Assembly (NCBI RefSeq): GCF_004014805.1
Contig: NZ_ATDN01000009.1
Coordinates: 78,184-142,183, forward strand
Source: Mycolicibacterium elephantis DSM 44368
GTDB taxonomy: Bacteria; Actinomycetota; Actinomycetes; Mycobacteriales; Mycobacteriaceae
Length of the DNA stretch: 64,000 bases
Reading direction: 5' to 3'
In this document: positions 9,062 through 19,016 of the stretch, in pieces
How the letters are laid out: the number at the start of each line of letters is the position of its first letter
Numbering within the stretch: the first letter of the stretch is position 1
Notes under the pieces: generated by a model
What the model was told of the DNA's origin: nothing
Database searches by the model: none
The model's input: only the letters and a program-made list of their open reading frames with translations
Made by a program: the position numbers and the translations under genes

Positions 9062-9111
9062 TCGGCAAGGGGTCGGCACCCGCCGGGAACCTTGATTCGT
9101 TGGTCTCGCGG

Positions 9112-9117
9112 TAGCCT
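9112..9117 (+). promoter_or_regulatory. Possible -10 element for the ftsH operon
   Basis: TAGCCT lies 81 bases upstream of the ftsH ATG in the ephA/ftsH divergent region. A TTGATT at 9092-9097 is only 14 bases upstream, a short spacer, so the -35 assignment is doubtful. Confidence 0.3.
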
Positions 9118-9198
9118 GGAAGTTCCTAGCTGCACGTATCGGAAGGAGACCGGCCGCGGGCGGCCGAAACACATGACGCCGACGAAGGCCGAGGCTTG

Positions 9199-11517
9199 AT
9201 GAACCGCAAAAATGTGATCCGCACGCTGACCGTGATCGCGGTCCTGTTGCTGCTGGGTTGGTCCTTCTTCTACTTCAGCGACGACACCCGCGAGTTCAAG
9301 CCTGTCGACACCACGGTGGCGATCGCGCAGATCGACGGCGACAACGTCAAGAGCGCGCAGATCGACGACCGTGAACAGCAGCTGCGGCTGGAGCTCAAGA
9401 ACGGCAACGCCGACACCTCCGACAGCGACAAGATCATCACCAAGTACCCCACCGGCTACGGCGTGACGGTGTTCGAGGCCCTGCAGAGCAAGGGCGCCAA
9501 GGTCAACACGGTCGTCAACCAGGGCTCGATGCTCGGCTCACTGCTGATCTACCTGCTGCCGCTGCTGTTGTTGGTCGGCCTGTTCGTGATGTTCTCGCGG
9601 ATGCAGACCGGCGGCCGGATGGGCTTCGGGTTCGGCAAGTCGCGGGCCAAGCAGCTGTCCAAGGACATGCCCAAGACCACGTTCGCCGACGTCGCCGGCG
9701 TCGACGAGGCGGTCGAGGAGCTCTACGAGATCAAGGACTTCCTGCAGAACCCCAGCAGGTATCAGGCGCTGGGCGCCAAGATCCCCAAGGGCGTGCTGCT
9801 CTACGGTCCGCCCGGCACCGGCAAGACGCTGCTGGCCCGCGCCGTCGCGGGGGAGGCCGGCGTGCCGTTCTTCACGATCTCGGGCTCTGATTTCGTCGAG
9901 ATGTTCGTCGGCGTCGGCGCGTCCCGGGTTCGTGACCTGTTCGAGCAGGCCAAGCAGAACAGCCCGTGCATCATCTTCGTCGACGAGATCGACGCCGTCG
10001 GCCGTCAGCGCGGCGCCGGCCTCGGCGGCGGCCACGACGAACGCGAGCAGACGCTGAACCAGCTGCTGGTCGAGATGGACGGCTTCGGCGACCGGCAGGG
10101 CGTCATCCTGATCGCCGCCACCAACCGGCCCGACATCCTCGACCCGGCGCTGCTGCGGCCGGGCCGCTTCGACCGGCAGATCCCGGTCACCAGCCCCGAC
10201 CTGGCGGGCCGGCGGGCCGTGCTCAAGGTGCATTCGCAGGGCAAGCCGATGGCGCCCGACGCCGACCTCGAGGGGCTGGCCAAGCGGACGGTCGGCATGT
10301 CCGGCGCCGACCTGGCCAACGTCATCAACGAGGCGGCGCTGCTCACCGCCCGCGAGAACGGCACCGTCATCACCGGGCCCGCGCTGGAGGAGGCGGTTGA
10401 CCGGGTCGTCGGCGGGCCGCGCCGTAAGAGCCGCCTCATCAGCGAACACGAGAAGAAGATCACCGCGTATCACGAGGGCGGGCACACGCTGGCCGCGTGG
10501 GCGATGCCCGACATCGACCCGATCTACAAGGTGACGATCCTGGCGCGCGGCCGCACCGGCGGGCATGCGATGTCGGTGCCCGAGGACGACAAGGGCCTGA
10601 TGACCCGCTCGGAGATGATCGCCCGGCTGGTGTTCGCCATGGGCGGACGCGCCGCCGAGGAGTTGGTCTTCCGCGAGCCGACCACCGGCGCGGTCTCCGA
10701 CATCGAGCAGGCCACCAAGATCGCCCGCGCGATGGTCACCGAGTACGGCATGAGCTCCAAGCTCGGCGCGGTGCGCTACGGCACTGAGCACGGCGACCCG
10801 TTCCTCGGCCGCACCATGGGCACCCAGGCCGATTACAGCCACGAGGTGGCCCGTGACATCGACGACGAGGTCCGCAAGCTCATCGAGGCCGCCCACACCG
10901 AGGCGTGGGAGATCCTCACCGAATACCGCGACGTGCTCGACGTCCTGGCCGGCGAGCTGCTGGAGAAGGAGACGCTGCACCGCCGCGAGCTGGAGGCCAT
11001 CTTCAGCGAGGTCAAGAAGCGTCCGCGGCTGACCATGTTCGACGACTTCGGTGGCCGGGTGCCGTCCGACAAGCCGCCGATCAAGACGCCGGGCGAGCTG
11101 GCGATGGAACGCGGCGAGGAATGGCCCAAACCGGTGCCCGAGCCGGCGTTCAAGGCCGCGATCGCGCAAGCCAGCAAGGAAGCCGCCGCGCGGCAGGCCC
11201 AGAACGGCGTGAACGGGCACGGCGGTAACGGCGCTCCCGCTGCAGGCCCGACCCAGCCGGACTACGGCGCCCCGGCGGGCTGGCATGCGCCCGGATGGCC
11301 GCCGCAGCAGCATCAGCAGCAACCGCAGCAGCAGCCGCAGGGTTACTGGTACCCACCGCCGCAGCATCCCGGATGGCACCACCCCGGCGGTGCGGCTGCG
11401 CCGTATCCGCCGTACCAGCAGCCCTATCCGCAGCAGCCGGCGCCGAACCCGAACGACGATCAGGGCCAGGACACCGGACGGTCGAGCGGGCGGTCCAACC
11501 CCCCGACGCACGGCTGA
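9199..11517 (+). CDS. ftsH: ATP-dependent zinc metalloprotease FtsH
   Basis: FtsH is a membrane-anchored hexameric AAA+ protease that degrades misfolded and regulatory membrane proteins. The 772-residue protein has two N-terminal membrane helices (about residues 8-25 and 113-132) flanking an extracytoplasmic loop. The AAA module has Walker A GPPGTGKT at 203-210, Walker [12 protein letters not shown] and the second-region arginines in [19 protein letters not shown]. The zinc site is HEGGH at 425-429, where most bacteria have HEAGH. A proline/glutamine-rich tail of about 130 residues follows, as in other mycobacterial FtsH. ATG 9199 is preceded by gaagg/gagg; a TTG one codon earlier is not needed. 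It heads the folate/pantothenate gene run, ending 23 bases before folE. Confidence 0.97.
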   Translation: MNRKNVIRTLTVIAVLLLLGWSFFYFSDDTREFKPVDTTVAIAQIDGDNVKSAQIDDREQQLRLELKNGNADTSDSDKIITKYPTGYGVTVFEALQSKGAKVNTVVNQGSMLGSLLIYLLPLLLLVGLFVMFSRMQTGGRMGFGFGKSRAKQLSKDMPKTTFADVAGVDEAVEELYEIKDFLQNPSRYQALGAKIPKGVLLYGPPGTGKTLLARAVAGEAGVPFFTISGSDFVEMFVGVGASRVRDLFEQAKQNSPCIIFVDEIDAVGRQRGAGLGGGHDEREQTLNQLLVEMDGFGDRQGVILIAATNRPDILDPALLRPGRFDRQIPVTSPDLAGRRAVLKVHSQGKPMAPDADLEGLAKRTVGMSGADLANVINEAALLTARENGTVITGPALEEAVDRVVGGPRRKSRLISEHEKKITAYHEGGHTLAAWAMPDIDPIYKVTILARGRTGGHAMSVPEDDKGLMTRSEMIARLVFAMGGRAAEELVFREPTTGAVSDIEQATKIARAMVTEYGMSSKLGAVRYGTEHGDPFLGRTMGTQADYSHEVARDIDDEVRKLIEAAHTEAWEILTEYRDVLDVLAGELLEKETLHRRELEAIFSEVKKRPRLTMFDDFGGRVPSDKPPIKTPGELAMERGEEWPKPVPEPAFKAAIAQASKEAAARQAQNGVNGHGGNGAPAAGPTQPDYGAPAGWHAPGWPPQQHQQQPQQQPQGYWYPPPQHPGWHHPGGAAAPYPPYQQPYPQQPAPNPNDDQGQDTGRSSGRSNPPTHG

Positions 11518-11540
11518 CACCCGGCCCGACAGGAGGCTAA

Positions 11541-12164
11541 ATGACGCGGTCGCACCGCAATTCGGTCACGACCTCACCCGGGACCTTCTCGCCCGCGAAA
11601 TTCGACCAGACGCGCGTCGAGGCGGCGGTGCGGGAGTTGCTGATCGCGGTGGGCGAGGACCCCGACCGGCACGGGCTCGAGGCGACCCCGGCCCGGGTGG
11701 CGCGGGCGTATCGGGAGTTGTTCGCCGGTCTGTACACCGACCCGGATACCGTGCTGGACACCACGTTTGACGAGCAGCACGACGAACTCGTGCTGGTCAA
11801 ACAGATCCCGCTGTACTCCACCTGTGAGCACCACCTCGTGTCGTTTCACGGCGCGGCGCACGTCGGCTATATCCCGGGCGCCGACGGCCGGGTGACCGGC
11901 CTGTCCAAGATCGCGCGCCTCGTCGACCTGTACGCCAAACGTCCGCAGGTACAGGAACGGTTGACAGGACAGATCGCAGATGCGTTGATGCGCAAGCTCG
12001 ATCCGCGCGGCGTGATCGTCGTGATCGAAGCCGAGCATCTGTGCATGGCGATGCGCGGCGTGCGCAAACCCGGTGCCATCACCACCACTTCGGCGGTGCG
12101 CGGACAGTTCAAACACGATGCGGCATCGCGCGCCGAGGCGCTGGATCTCATCCTTCGGAAGTGA
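11541..12164 (+). CDS. folE: GTP cyclohydrolase I
   Basis: FolE converts GTP to 7,8-dihydroneopterin triphosphate, the first step of folate synthesis. The 207-residue protein has the zinc/active-site segment STCEHH around residues 93-98 and [13 protein letters not shown] downstream, both hallmark motifs. A very good ribosome binding site (aggagg) lies six bases before the ATG. The stop overlaps the folP start (GTGA). It is the first of four consecutive folate genes (folE, folP, folB, folK). Confidence 0.98.
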   Translation: MTRSHRNSVTTSPGTFSPAKFDQTRVEAAVRELLIAVGEDPDRHGLEATPARVARAYRELFAGLYTDPDTVLDTTFDEQHDELVLVKQIPLYSTCEHHLVSFHGAAHVGYIPGADGRVTGLSKIARLVDLYAKRPQVQERLTGQIADALMRKLDPRGVIVVIEAEHLCMAMRGVRKPGAITTTSAVRGQFKHDAASRAEALDLILRK

Positions 12165-13027
12165 CCCCGCCCAGCCCCATGGTCCGCCGGGAGACGCACG
12201 TACAGGTCATGGGGGTCGTGAACGTCACCGACGACTCGTTCTCCGACGGCGGGCTGTTCCTCGACCGTGACCGCGCGGTCGAACACGGACTGGCGATGGC
12301 CGCCGACGGCGCCCAGATCATCGACGTCGGCGGCGAGTCGACACGGCCGGGCGCCACCCGCATCGATCCCAAGATCGAGACGTCGCGCGTCTTACCGGTG
12401 ATCAAAGAGCTTGCCGCCCAAGGGCTCACGGTCAGCATCGACACCATGCACGCCGAGGTGGCCCGCGCCGCGCTGGAAAACGGCGCCAAGATCGTCAACG
12501 ACGTCTCCGGCGGTCGCGCGGACCCGAACATGGCGCCGCTGCTGGCCGACGCCAAGGTGCCCTGGGTGCTGATGCACTGGCGCTCGGTCGGCGCCGAACG
12601 ACCGCACGAGGTGCCCGCCTACCGCGACGTGGTCGCCGACGTGCGGGCCGAACTGCTGGCGACCGCCGACACCGCGGTGGCGGCCGGGGTCGACCCTGGC
12701 CGCCTGATCATCGACCCCGGACTGGGTTTCGCCAAGACCGGACAACACAACTGGGCGCTGCTGCGCGCACTGCCGGAGTTCGTCGCCACCGGGTTCCCCG
12801 TTCTCGTCGGCGCCTCCCGTAAACGCTTTCTCGGGACGCTGCTGGCCGACGTCGCCGGAGAACCCCGGCCGCCCGCCGGGCGGGAGACCGCGACGGCGGT
12901 GATCTCCGCGCTGGCCGGTCTGCACGGCGCGTGGGGGGTTCGGGTGCATGACGTACGAGCTTCGGTCGACGCGCTCAAGGTGCTCGAGGCGTGGTCAGGG
13001 GAGACGGGGAAGGACTCCGGTGGCTGA
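12161..13027 (+). CDS. folP: Dihydropteroate synthase
   Basis: FolP joins 4-aminobenzoate to 6-hydroxymethyl-dihydropterin pyrophosphate and is the sulfonamide target. TIM-barrel signatures are visible: [46 protein letters not shown] and the final VRVHDV. GTG 12161 overlaps the folE stop as GTGA and would allow translational coupling, giving 288 residues. An internal ATG at 12179 gives 282 residues, nearer the roughly 280 residues of M. tuberculosis FolP1. The 3' end overlaps the folB start by eight bases. Confidence 0.97.
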   Translation: MTPPSPMVRRETHVQVMGVVNVTDDSFSDGGLFLDRDRAVEHGLAMAADGAQIIDVGGESTRPGATRIDPKIETSRVLPVIKELAAQGLTVSIDTMHAEVARAALENGAKIVNDVSGGRADPNMAPLLADAKVPWVLMHWRSVGAERPHEVPAYRDVVADVRAELLATADTAVAAGVDPGRLIIDPGLGFAKTGQHNWALLRALPEFVATGFPVLVGASRKRFLGTLLADVAGEPRPPAGRETATAVISALAGLHGAWGVRVHDVRASVDALKVLEAWSGETGKDSGG

Positions 13028-13436
13028 CCGAATCGAATTGCGCGGCTTGATCGTTCGCGGCAACCACGGTGTCTACGAGCACGAACGCCGCGACGGGCAG
13101 GAGTTCGTCGTCGACATCACGGTATGGGCCGACCTGACAGCGGCCGCGGCCAGCGACGACCTGGCCGACACCATCGATTACGGCGGGCTGGCGAAGCTGG
13201 CGGCCGACATCGTCGCGGGTCCGGCGCGCAACCTGATCGAGACGGTGGCGGGCGAGATCGCCGACGCCGTGCTGGCCGACCCGCGCGTGGAAGCGGCCGA
13301 GGTCACGGTGCACAAACCGGGGGCACCCATTCCGTTGGACTTCGCCGACGTCGCGGTGGTGGCTCGGCGGTCCCGCGGCGACGGCCGGCGGCACCGCATG
13401 ACTTCCAGCGAGGAGCCGAAGGCGGATCGCGCATGA
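13020..13436 (+). CDS. folB: Dihydroneopterin aldolase
   Basis: FolB converts 7,8-dihydroneopterin to 6-hydroxymethyl-dihydropterin and glycolaldehyde. The conserved start [21 protein letters not shown], the YGGL segment and [11 protein letters not shown] are all present. GTG 13020 lies inside the folP 3' end. The last dozen residues, [12 protein letters not shown], are encoded by the first copy of a direct repeat, and the protein is 138 residues. The stop TGA at 13434-13436 overlaps an ATG at 13433, which opens a 13-codon micro-ORF made by the second repeat copy. Confidence 0.95.
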   Translation: MADRIELRGLIVRGNHGVYEHERRDGQEFVVDITVWADLTAAAASDDLADTIDYGGLAKLAADIVAGPARNLIETVAGEIADAVLADPRVEAAEVTVHKPGAPIPLDFADVAVVARRSRGDGRRHRMTSSEEPKADRA

Positions 13437-13469
13437 CGACTTCCAGCGAGGAGCCGAAGGCGGATCGCG
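13400..13469 (+). repeat. 32-bp exact direct repeat (period 38) creating a micro-ORF between folB and folK
   Basis: Bases 13400-13431 recur exactly at 13438-13469. The first copy encodes the folB C-terminus. The second encodes [13 protein letters not shown], read from ATG 13433 to TGA 13472-13474. Both ends of this micro-ORF are ATGA overlaps, with the folB stop on the left and the folK start (13471) on the right. Confidence 0.95.
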
Positions 13470-13470
13470 G

Positions 13471-13983
13471 ATGACGACAGTGGTGTTGTCCATCGGCTCG
13501 AACATCGGCGACCGGCGGGCACGGCTGCAGTCGGTCGTCGACGGGCTCGCCGAGGCGGTGCGGGCGGTATCGCCGGTCTACGAAACCGAGCCGTGGGGCG
13601 GGGTGGCCCAGGACCCCTTCCTCAACGCCGTGGTGATCGCCGAGGATCCGGGCCGCGACGCGCTCGGGTGGTTGCGGCGTGCGCAGGAACTGGAACGCGC
13701 CGCCGATCGAGTGCGCGCCGAACGCTGGGGGCCCCGCACGCTCGACGTGGACCTGGTCACCTGTCGTGACGGAGACCGCGAGGTGATCTGCGGCGACGAC
13801 GATCTGACGTTGCCGCACCCGCGTGCGCACCAGCGTGCGTTCGTCCTCATCCCGTGGCTTGCGGTGGAACCCGACGCGACGCTGACCGTCGACGGCATCG
13901 TCCGCCCGGTGCACGACCTGCTCGCCACGCTCGACCCCGACGACCGTGCCGGGGTGCGACCGACCGACCTGGCGCTGAGCTGA
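13471..13983 (+). CDS. folK: 6-hydroxymethyl-7,8-dihydropterin pyrophosphokinase
   Basis: FolK transfers pyrophosphate from ATP to 6-hydroxymethyl-dihydropterin, the step before FolP. The 170-residue protein shows the standard start (VLSIGSNIGDRRARLQ), YETEPWGG and the metal-binding RWGPRTLDVDLV. ATG 13471 is preceded by the second copy of the folB/folK direct repeat. The stop TGA shares its last base with the ATG of the next gene (TGATG). Confidence 0.97.
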   Translation: MTTVVLSIGSNIGDRRARLQSVVDGLAEAVRAVSPVYETEPWGGVAQDPFLNAVVIAEDPGRDALGWLRRAQELERAADRVRAERWGPRTLDVDLVTCRDGDREVICGDDDLTLPHPRAHQRAFVLIPWLAVEPDATLTVDGIVRPVHDLLATLDPDDRAGVRPTDLALS

Positions 13984-14459
13984 TGGGCCCCACTCGCATG
14001 CGCGACCTGACCGCCGCGACGGCGATCATGGTGGTCCTCGGTTATCTGCTGGTGCTGCTGCTGTACCGGTGGTTTCCGCCGATCACCGTGTGGACGGGGC
14101 TGTCGCTGCTCGCGGTCGCGGTCGCAGAGGCGGTCTGGGCCTTCTACATCCGCGCCAAGATCCGCGACGGGCAGATCGGCGACGGCCCGGGTTGGCTGCA
14201 TCCGCTGGCGGTAGCCCGGTCGGTGGTGATCGCCAAGGCGTCGGCGTGGGTGGGTGCGCTGGTGCTCGGCTGGTGGTTGGGCGTGCTCCTGTACCTGCTA
14301 CCACGGCGTTCGACATTGCGTGTCGCGGGCGAGGACACCGCGGGCACCGTCGTGGCGGCCGGGTGCGCGCTGGCGCTGGTCATCGCCGCGCTCTGGCTGC
14401 AGCATTGCTGCAAGTCACCGAACGAGCCCGAGGACAACGCCGACGCCGCAACCGATTAA
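13983..14459 (+). CDS. DUF3180 membrane protein
   Basis: This 158-residue protein has four predicted membrane helices (about residues 8-26, 35-53, 85-107 and 122-142) and a short acidic C-terminal tail. DUF3180 proteins are found almost only in actinobacteria, right after folK. The function is unknown; the position suggests a link to folate or cell-envelope processes but proves nothing. The start ATG overlaps the folK stop by one base, so it is translated with the folate genes. Confidence 0.9.
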   Translation: MGPTRMRDLTAATAIMVVLGYLLVLLLYRWFPPITVWTGLSLLAVAVAEAVWAFYIRAKIRDGQIGDGPGWLHPLAVARSVVIAKASAWVGALVLGWWLGVLLYLLPRRSTLRVAGEDTAGTVVAAGCALALVIAALWLQHCCKSPNEPEDNADAATD

Positions 14460-14524
14460 GGGCGCATCGGCGGCGGCGCGCCGAATCGCCGCTGCGGTCG
14501 ACACGCGAGGTGACCTGTGCCGGG

Positions 14525-14530
14525 TACAGT
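14525..14530 (+). promoter_or_regulatory. Probable -10 of a leaderless transcript
   Basis: TACAGT ends seven bases before the ATG of the next gene (14538). In mycobacteria this places the transcription start at or next to the start codon. No clear -35 is seen. Confidence 0.45.
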
Positions 14531-14537
14531 CTGGCCC

Positions 14538-15845
14538 ATGACCGATCTGGCCCGCAGCGCCCGGCCGCGGCGCAGCGGCCGCAGGCCGAGTTGGGTGCTG
14601 TTGAGTGCGTTGCTGGTCCTTGCGATCGCGGCCAGCTCCGCTTTGGTGTTCACCAACCGGGTGGAATTGCTCAAACTCGCGGTCATCCTGGCGTTGTGGG
14701 CCGCCGTGGTGGCGGCGTTCGTGTCCGTGATCTACCGCAGGCAGAGCGACGCCGATCAGGCCAAGGTGCGAGACCTCAAGTTGGTCTACGACTTGCAGCT
14801 GGAGCGCGAGATCTCGGCCCGCCGCGAGTACGAGCTGTCGGTGGAAACCCATCTGCGCCGTGAGCTCGTATCCGAGATGCGCGCCCAGGCTGCCGACGAG
14901 GTGGCCGCGCTGCGGGCCGAACTTGCTGCCTTGCGCAGCCATCTGGAGGTGTTGTTCGACGCCGAGCTGTCGGACCGGCCCGCGCTGGAGACCGAACGCA
15001 CGACCGTGCGGGCTTACAGCGATTGGGCGCGTGACGAATCCCCCTCCGGGCGGCTCGGCGCCGGCCGCCTCGACGCCGGCTACCGTGACGACCTCAACGC
15101 CCAGACCGACGAAAGCCCGATCATCGACGTCTCGGCTGAGCCCCATCCGCCCGAGTTCGACTGGGGCGCCCCGCAGCCAAGCGCCGCAGGCGCGCACCAC
15201 AGGGCCGCAGAGCCAGAGCCAGAGCCCGAACCGGAGCCGGAGCCGGAGCGTCCGCGGCACTTCGCCGAGGCGCCGCCGGCCTGGACGCCACCGCCACCGG
15301 CGCCGCCGCCACCACCGCCACCACCGCCACCGCCGCCCCCGCCCCCACCTCCGCCGGCGCCGGAACCCGAACCCGCGCCCAGCCACCTCGGTTGGGCCCC
15401 ACTCGAAGAACCCGCGCCTCAGCCCGAGCCGACCAGGCATGACCGGGCAACCGACTGGCAGCCCGCACCGGCCGACGGCCAGTGGCTGCCGCCGGGAGCA
15501 CCGGGGAGCAACTGGGTGGCTCCGGCGGAGGAGGGTCCCGCCGCCGAGGAGCCCGCCGCGGAGTACGTGGGCAAGCGACGCGCACCCGAGCCGACACCGC
15601 CGACACCGCCGGCGGAATACGAACCGCCGCGCCGCGGCAGGCACTCGGCGCCGGCCGAGGTCACCGACCCCGGCCGACCGGGCGCGCAGCCGACCACCGC
15701 CGACGAGCCGGAGCAGCCGGTGCCGCGACGACGGCGGCGCGCCGCCGACGGCGAAGAGACCGGTGGCCAGTCGGTCGCCGAGTTGCTCGCCCGGCTCCAG
15801 GCCAGCCCGACAGGGGGCGGGCGTCGTCGCCGCCGCGAGGAATGA
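14538..15845 (+). CDS. DUF6779 membrane protein with coiled coil and proline-rich tail
   Basis: This is a 435-residue protein. A basic N-terminus is followed by two close hydrophobic helices (about residues 19-38 and 43-62). Next comes a charged, probably coiled-coil segment (about 70-145, rich in E/R/A/L, containing LKLVYDLQLEREISARREYE). A long low-complexity region rich in Pro and Glu includes a run of more than twenty prolines near residue 260. The C-terminal end is basic (PRRRRRAADGEE, GGGRRRRREE). Homologues occur at this position in mycobacteria (recalled as Rv3604c); the function is unknown. GTG 14517 is a longer alternative start, but the -10 at 14525 favours ATG 14538. Confidence 0.88.
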   Translation: MTDLARSARPRRSGRRPSWVLLSALLVLAIAASSALVFTNRVELLKLAVILALWAAVVAAFVSVIYRRQSDADQAKVRDLKLVYDLQLEREISARREYELSVETHLRRELVSEMRAQAADEVAALRAELAALRSHLEVLFDAELSDRPALETERTTVRAYSDWARDESPSGRLGAGRLDAGYRDDLNAQTDESPIIDVSAEPHPPEFDWGAPQPSAAGAHHRAAEPEPEPEPEPEPERPRHFAEAPPAWTPPPPAPPPPPPPPPPPPPPPPPPAPEPEPAPSHLGWAPLEEPAPQPEPTRHDRATDWQPAPADGQWLPPGAPGSNWVAPAEEGPAAEEPAAEYVGKRRAPEPTPPTPPAEYEPPRRGRHSAPAEVTDPGRPGAQPTTADEPEQPVPRRRRRAADGEETGGQSVAELLARLQASPTGGGRRRRREE

Positions 15846-15925
15846 GTTAGTCTTTTTCTGACCGTCCGGTACCCGCACCGCGAGACTGGAACGTACGCAC
15901 TTCTGACACTCAGCGAGGTCGCTGC

Positions 15926-16849
15926 ATGGGGACGCCCGACGTATTCCGCCCCGCGCGGCTCTCTGTGGGCATCATTTCCGCTGGTCGGGTGGGTTCCGCC
16001 CTGGGTGTGGCGCTGGAGCGTGCGCAGCACGTCGTGGTGGCCTGCAATGCCATCTCGCAGGCATCCCGCGAGCGGGCGCAGCGCCGGCTGCCCGACACCG
16101 TGGTGCTGCCGGTCGACGAGGTCGCCGCCCGCGCCGAGCTGTTGTTGCTGTCGGTGCCCGACACCGACCTCGCCGGGCTGGTGTCGGGGCTGGCCGCGAC
16201 CGGGGCGGTGCGGCCGGGCACCATCGTCGCGCACACCTCGGGCGCCAACGGGGTGGGTGTGCTGGCACCGCTGGCCGAGAACGGCTGCATCCCGCTGGCG
16301 ATCCATCCGGCCATGACGTTCACCGGCTCCGACGAAGACATCGACCGGCTGCCCGACACCTGCTTCGGCATCACCGCCGCCGACGAGGTGGGGTACGCGA
16401 TCGCGCAGTCCCTGGTGCTGGAGATCGGCGGTGAGCCGTTCCGGGTCCGCGAAGACGCTCGCACGCTCTACCACGCGGCGTTGGCGCACGGCAGCAACCA
16501 CCTGGTCACCGTCCTTCTGGACGCGGTCGAGGCGCTGCGTTCGGCGTTGTGGGGTCAGGAACTGCTCGGCCAGGAACTGGTCGGAAACGCGCCGGGCGGG
16601 CTCGCGGAACGGGTCGTGGGGCCGCTGGCGCGAGCCGCGCTGGAGAACGCGCTGCAGCGTGGGCAGGCCGCGTTGACCGGTCCGGTGGCTCGGGGCGACG
16701 CATCCGCGGTCGCAGGGCATCTGACGGCCCTGGCGGAAGTGGATCCGCAACTGGCACAGGCATACCGGTCCAATTCGCTGCGTACCGCCCAGCGGGCGCA
16801 TGCCCCCGACGAGGTGTTCACGGTGCTGCAGGAGGCCGGGCGTTCATGA
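15926..16849 (+). CDS. Rossmann-like / DUF2520 protein
   Basis: This is a 307-residue protein. The N-terminal dinucleotide-binding fold is [21 protein letters not shown], and the C-terminal helical DUF2520 domain ([17 protein letters not shown]) resembles 6-phosphogluconate- or ketopantoate-reductase-like dehydrogenases. It overlaps panC by four bases (ATGA), so it is made together with pantothenate enzymes. A role as an NAD(P)H-dependent reductase, perhaps of ketopantoate, is inference only; the family has no settled function. It matches the gene before panC in H37Rv (recalled as Rv3603c). Confidence 0.9.
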   Translation: MGTPDVFRPARLSVGIISAGRVGSALGVALERAQHVVVACNAISQASRERAQRRLPDTVVLPVDEVAARAELLLLSVPDTDLAGLVSGLAATGAVRPGTIVAHTSGANGVGVLAPLAENGCIPLAIHPAMTFTGSDEDIDRLPDTCFGITAADEVGYAIAQSLVLEIGGEPFRVREDARTLYHAALAHGSNHLVTVLLDAVEALRSALWGQELLGQELVGNAPGGLAERVVGPLARAALENALQRGQAALTGPVARGDASAVAGHLTALAEVDPQLAQAYRSNSLRTAQRAHAPDEVFTVLQEAGRS

Positions 16850-17778
16850 TCGATCATCAATCTCAGTTCACCGCGGGCGATTTGAACGTCTACGCCAACC
16901 CGGGTGACGTGTCCGCCGTCACCAGGGCGCTGCGCGCCACCGGGCGCCGCGTGACACTGGTGCCGACGATGGGCGCCCTGCACGAAGGGCACCTGGCGCT
17001 GATCCGGTCCGCGAAACGCGTCCAGGGCGCGGTCGTGGTGGTGTCGATCTTCGTCAACCCGCTGCAGTTCGGCGCGAACGAAGACCTCGACGCCTATCCG
17101 CGCACGCTGGACGACGACCTCTCCGCGCTTCGCGACGAAGGCGTCGAGATCGCGTTCACCCCGACCGTCGCCGATATGTACCCCGAGGGCATCCGCACCT
17201 GCGTGCAACCGGGCCCGCTCGGGCAGGAACTCGAAGGCGCCGTGCGGCCAACACATTTCGCCGGTGTGCTGACCGTCGTCCTCAAGTTGCTCAACATCGT
17301 CGGCCCGGACCGCGCGTTCTTCGGCGAGAAGGATTACCAGCAGCTCGTCCTCATCAGACAGATGGTCGCCGACTTCAACCTCGCTGTCGGGATCGTCGGT
17401 GTCCCCATCGTGCGGGAGACCGACGGGCTGGCGATGTCGTCGCGCAACCGTTACCTCAGCCCGACGGAACGCGAGCAGGCCGGGGCGCTTTCGGCGGCGC
17501 TGCTGGCGGGCATGTACGCGGCGGGGGAAGGAACCGCGGCCGCGTTGGACGCCGCGCAAGGAGTGCTCGACGAGGTGCCGGCCATCGAAGTCGACTACCT
17601 GGAGGTGCGGGATCCCATGCTGGGTCCGGCGCCGACCACGGGCGCGGCCCGCATGCTCGTCGCGGCCCGGCTCGGTCGCACCCGGCTGTTGGACAACATC
17701 GCCATCGACATCGGCGTGCCGTCCGGCCCCGGCCCGCACGTTGAGTACGACGAACACGAACTTCCTTGGAGGAATTGA
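16846..17778 (+). CDS. panC: Pantothenate synthetase
   Basis: PanC condenses pantoate and beta-alanine with ATP to give pantothenate. The 310-residue protein has the nucleotide-binding TMGALHEGH at residues 41-49, [28 protein letters not shown] and the SSRNRYLS motif. ATG 16846 overlaps the upstream stop (ATGA), and the stop overlaps the panD ATG by one base. A long alternative frame start upstream (16549) is inside the previous gene and is rejected. Confidence 0.98.
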   Translation: MIDHQSQFTAGDLNVYANPGDVSAVTRALRATGRRVTLVPTMGALHEGHLALIRSAKRVQGAVVVVSIFVNPLQFGANEDLDAYPRTLDDDLSALRDEGVEIAFTPTVADMYPEGIRTCVQPGPLGQELEGAVRPTHFAGVLTVVLKLLNIVGPDRAFFGEKDYQQLVLIRQMVADFNLAVGIVGVPIVRETDGLAMSSRNRYLSPTEREQAGALSAALLAGMYAAGEGTAAALDAAQGVLDEVPAIEVDYLEVRDPMLGPAPTTGAARMLVAARLGRTRLLDNIAIDIGVPSGPGPHVEYDEHELPWRN

Positions 17779-18185
17779 TGTTACGGACCATGCTGAAATC
17801 GAAGATTCACCGCGCCACGGTCACGCAGGCGGATCTTCACTACGTCGGGTCGGTCACCATCGACGCCGACCTGATGGACGCCGCGGACCTGCTCGAGGGT
17901 GAGCAGGTCACGATCGTCGACATAGACAACGGCGCTCGGTTGGTGACCTACGCCATCACCGGTGAACGCGGCAGCGGGGTGATCGGAATCAACGGCGCCG
18001 CAGCGCATCTGGTGCATCCCGGTGATCTGGTCATCCTGATCGCCTACGGCACGATGGAGGACGCCGAAGCGCGCAGGTATCAACCGAAGATCGTGTTCGT
18101 CGACGCGGACAACAAGCAGGTGGACCTCGGGCACGACCCCGCCCATGTGCCGGCCGACGCCGGCGAGCTGATGTCGTCGCGGTGA
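17778..18185 (+). CDS. panD: Aspartate 1-decarboxylase
   Basis: PanD makes beta-alanine from L-aspartate for pantothenate synthesis. The 135-residue pro-enzyme has the self-cleavage site Gly24-Ser25 in HYVGSVTID, where Ser25 becomes the pyruvoyl group. The catalytic Lys9 (MLKSKIHRA) and INGAAAHL are also present. A good ribosome binding site (ttggagga) precedes the ATG. It shares one base with the panC stop. The C-terminal tail beyond the core (about 20 residues) is as seen in other mycobacteria. Confidence 0.98.
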   Translation: MLRTMLKSKIHRATVTQADLHYVGSVTIDADLMDAADLLEGEQVTIVDIDNGARLVTYAITGERGSGVIGINGAAAHLVHPGDLVILIAYGTMEDAEARRYQPKIVFVDADNKQVDLGHDPAHVPADAGELMSSR

Positions 18186-18189
18186 TCGT

Positions 18190-19005
18190 GTGCTGCTCGC
18201 GATCGATGTTCGTAACACCCACACCGTCGTCGGCCTGATATCCGGTTCCGGTGACCACGCGAAGGTGGTGCACCACTGGCGAATCCGCACCGAGCCGGAG
18301 GTCACCGCCGATGAGCTCGCGCTGACCATCGACGGGCTGATCGGCGACGACTCCGAGCGGCTGACCGGCGCCTCCGCCCTGTCCACCGTCCCGTCGGTGC
18401 TGCACGAGCTGCGCGAGATGCTCGACCAGTACTGGCCCTCGGTGCCGCACGTGCTGATCGAGCCGGGTGTGCGCACCGGCATTCCGCTTCTCGTCGACAA
18501 CCCGAAAGAGGTCGGCGCCGACCGCATCGTCAACTGCCTGGCCGCGTTCCACAAGTACGGCACCGCCGCGATAGTCGTGGACTTCGGTTCCTCGATCTGC
18601 GTCGACGTGGTCTCCGCCAAGGGGGAGTTTCTCGGCGGGGCGATCGCCCCTGGGGTCGAGGTGTCCTCGGACGCCTCGGCCGCCAGGTCGGCGGCGCTGC
18701 GCCGGGTCGAGCTGACCCGGCCACGCTCGGTGGTCGGCAAAAACACCGTCGAATGCATGCAGGCCGGCGCCATTTTCGGGTTCGCCGGGCTGGTCGACGG
18801 CCTGGTGCAGCGCGTCCGCGACGACGTCGACGGCTTTTCGGGCTCGGACGTCACCGTGGTGGCGACCGGACACACCGCACCGCTGCTGCTGCCCGACATG
18901 CGCACCGTCGAGCACTACGACGAGTACCTGACGCTGAGCGGTCTGCGCCTGGTGTTCGAACGCAACCGCGACAGCCAACGGGGGCGCCTCAAACAAGCCC
19001 GATAG
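18190..19005 (+). CDS. coaX: Type III pantothenate kinase
   Basis: CoaX phosphorylates pantothenate, the first step of CoA synthesis. The 271-residue ASKHA-fold protein has the phosphate-1 segment [14 protein letters not shown] and the conserved [16 protein letters not shown]. It also has [27 protein letters not shown] and a C-terminal [14 protein letters not shown] 18190 starts four bases after the panD stop. Mycobacteria usually also carry coaA, so whether this enzyme is the active kinase cannot be judged from the sequence. Confidence 0.96.
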   Translation: MLLAIDVRNTHTVVGLISGSGDHAKVVHHWRIRTEPEVTADELALTIDGLIGDDSERLTGASALSTVPSVLHELREMLDQYWPSVPHVLIEPGVRTGIPLLVDNPKEVGADRIVNCLAAFHKYGTAAIVVDFGSSICVDVVSAKGEFLGGAIAPGVEVSSDASAARSAALRRVELTRPRSVVGKNTVECMQAGAIFGFAGLVDGLVQRVRDDVDGFSGSDVTVVATGHTAPLLLPDMRTVEHYDEYLTLSGLRLVFERNRDSQRGRLKQAR

Positions 19006-19016
19006 GCTGGCAGGCC

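Noticed and set aside
8976..9068. N-terminal extension of ephA
   Set aside because: The added residues come from the intergenic palindromic repeat and lack similarity to EphA; GTG 8975 fits the family length.
9538..11520. 660-codon minus-strand frame opposite ftsH
   Set aside because: Antisense shadow of FtsH; no recognisable domain and strong codon-phase bias from the + strand gene.
15290..15360. CRISPR-like or microsatellite repeat
   Set aside because: The ccgccaccg repeats are simply codons of the proline run in the DUF6779 protein; no spacers or palindromic repeats.
14415..15878. 487-codon minus-strand frame opposite the DUF6779 gene
   Set aside because: Its long Arg/Gly/Trp runs are the complement of the proline tract; not protein-like.
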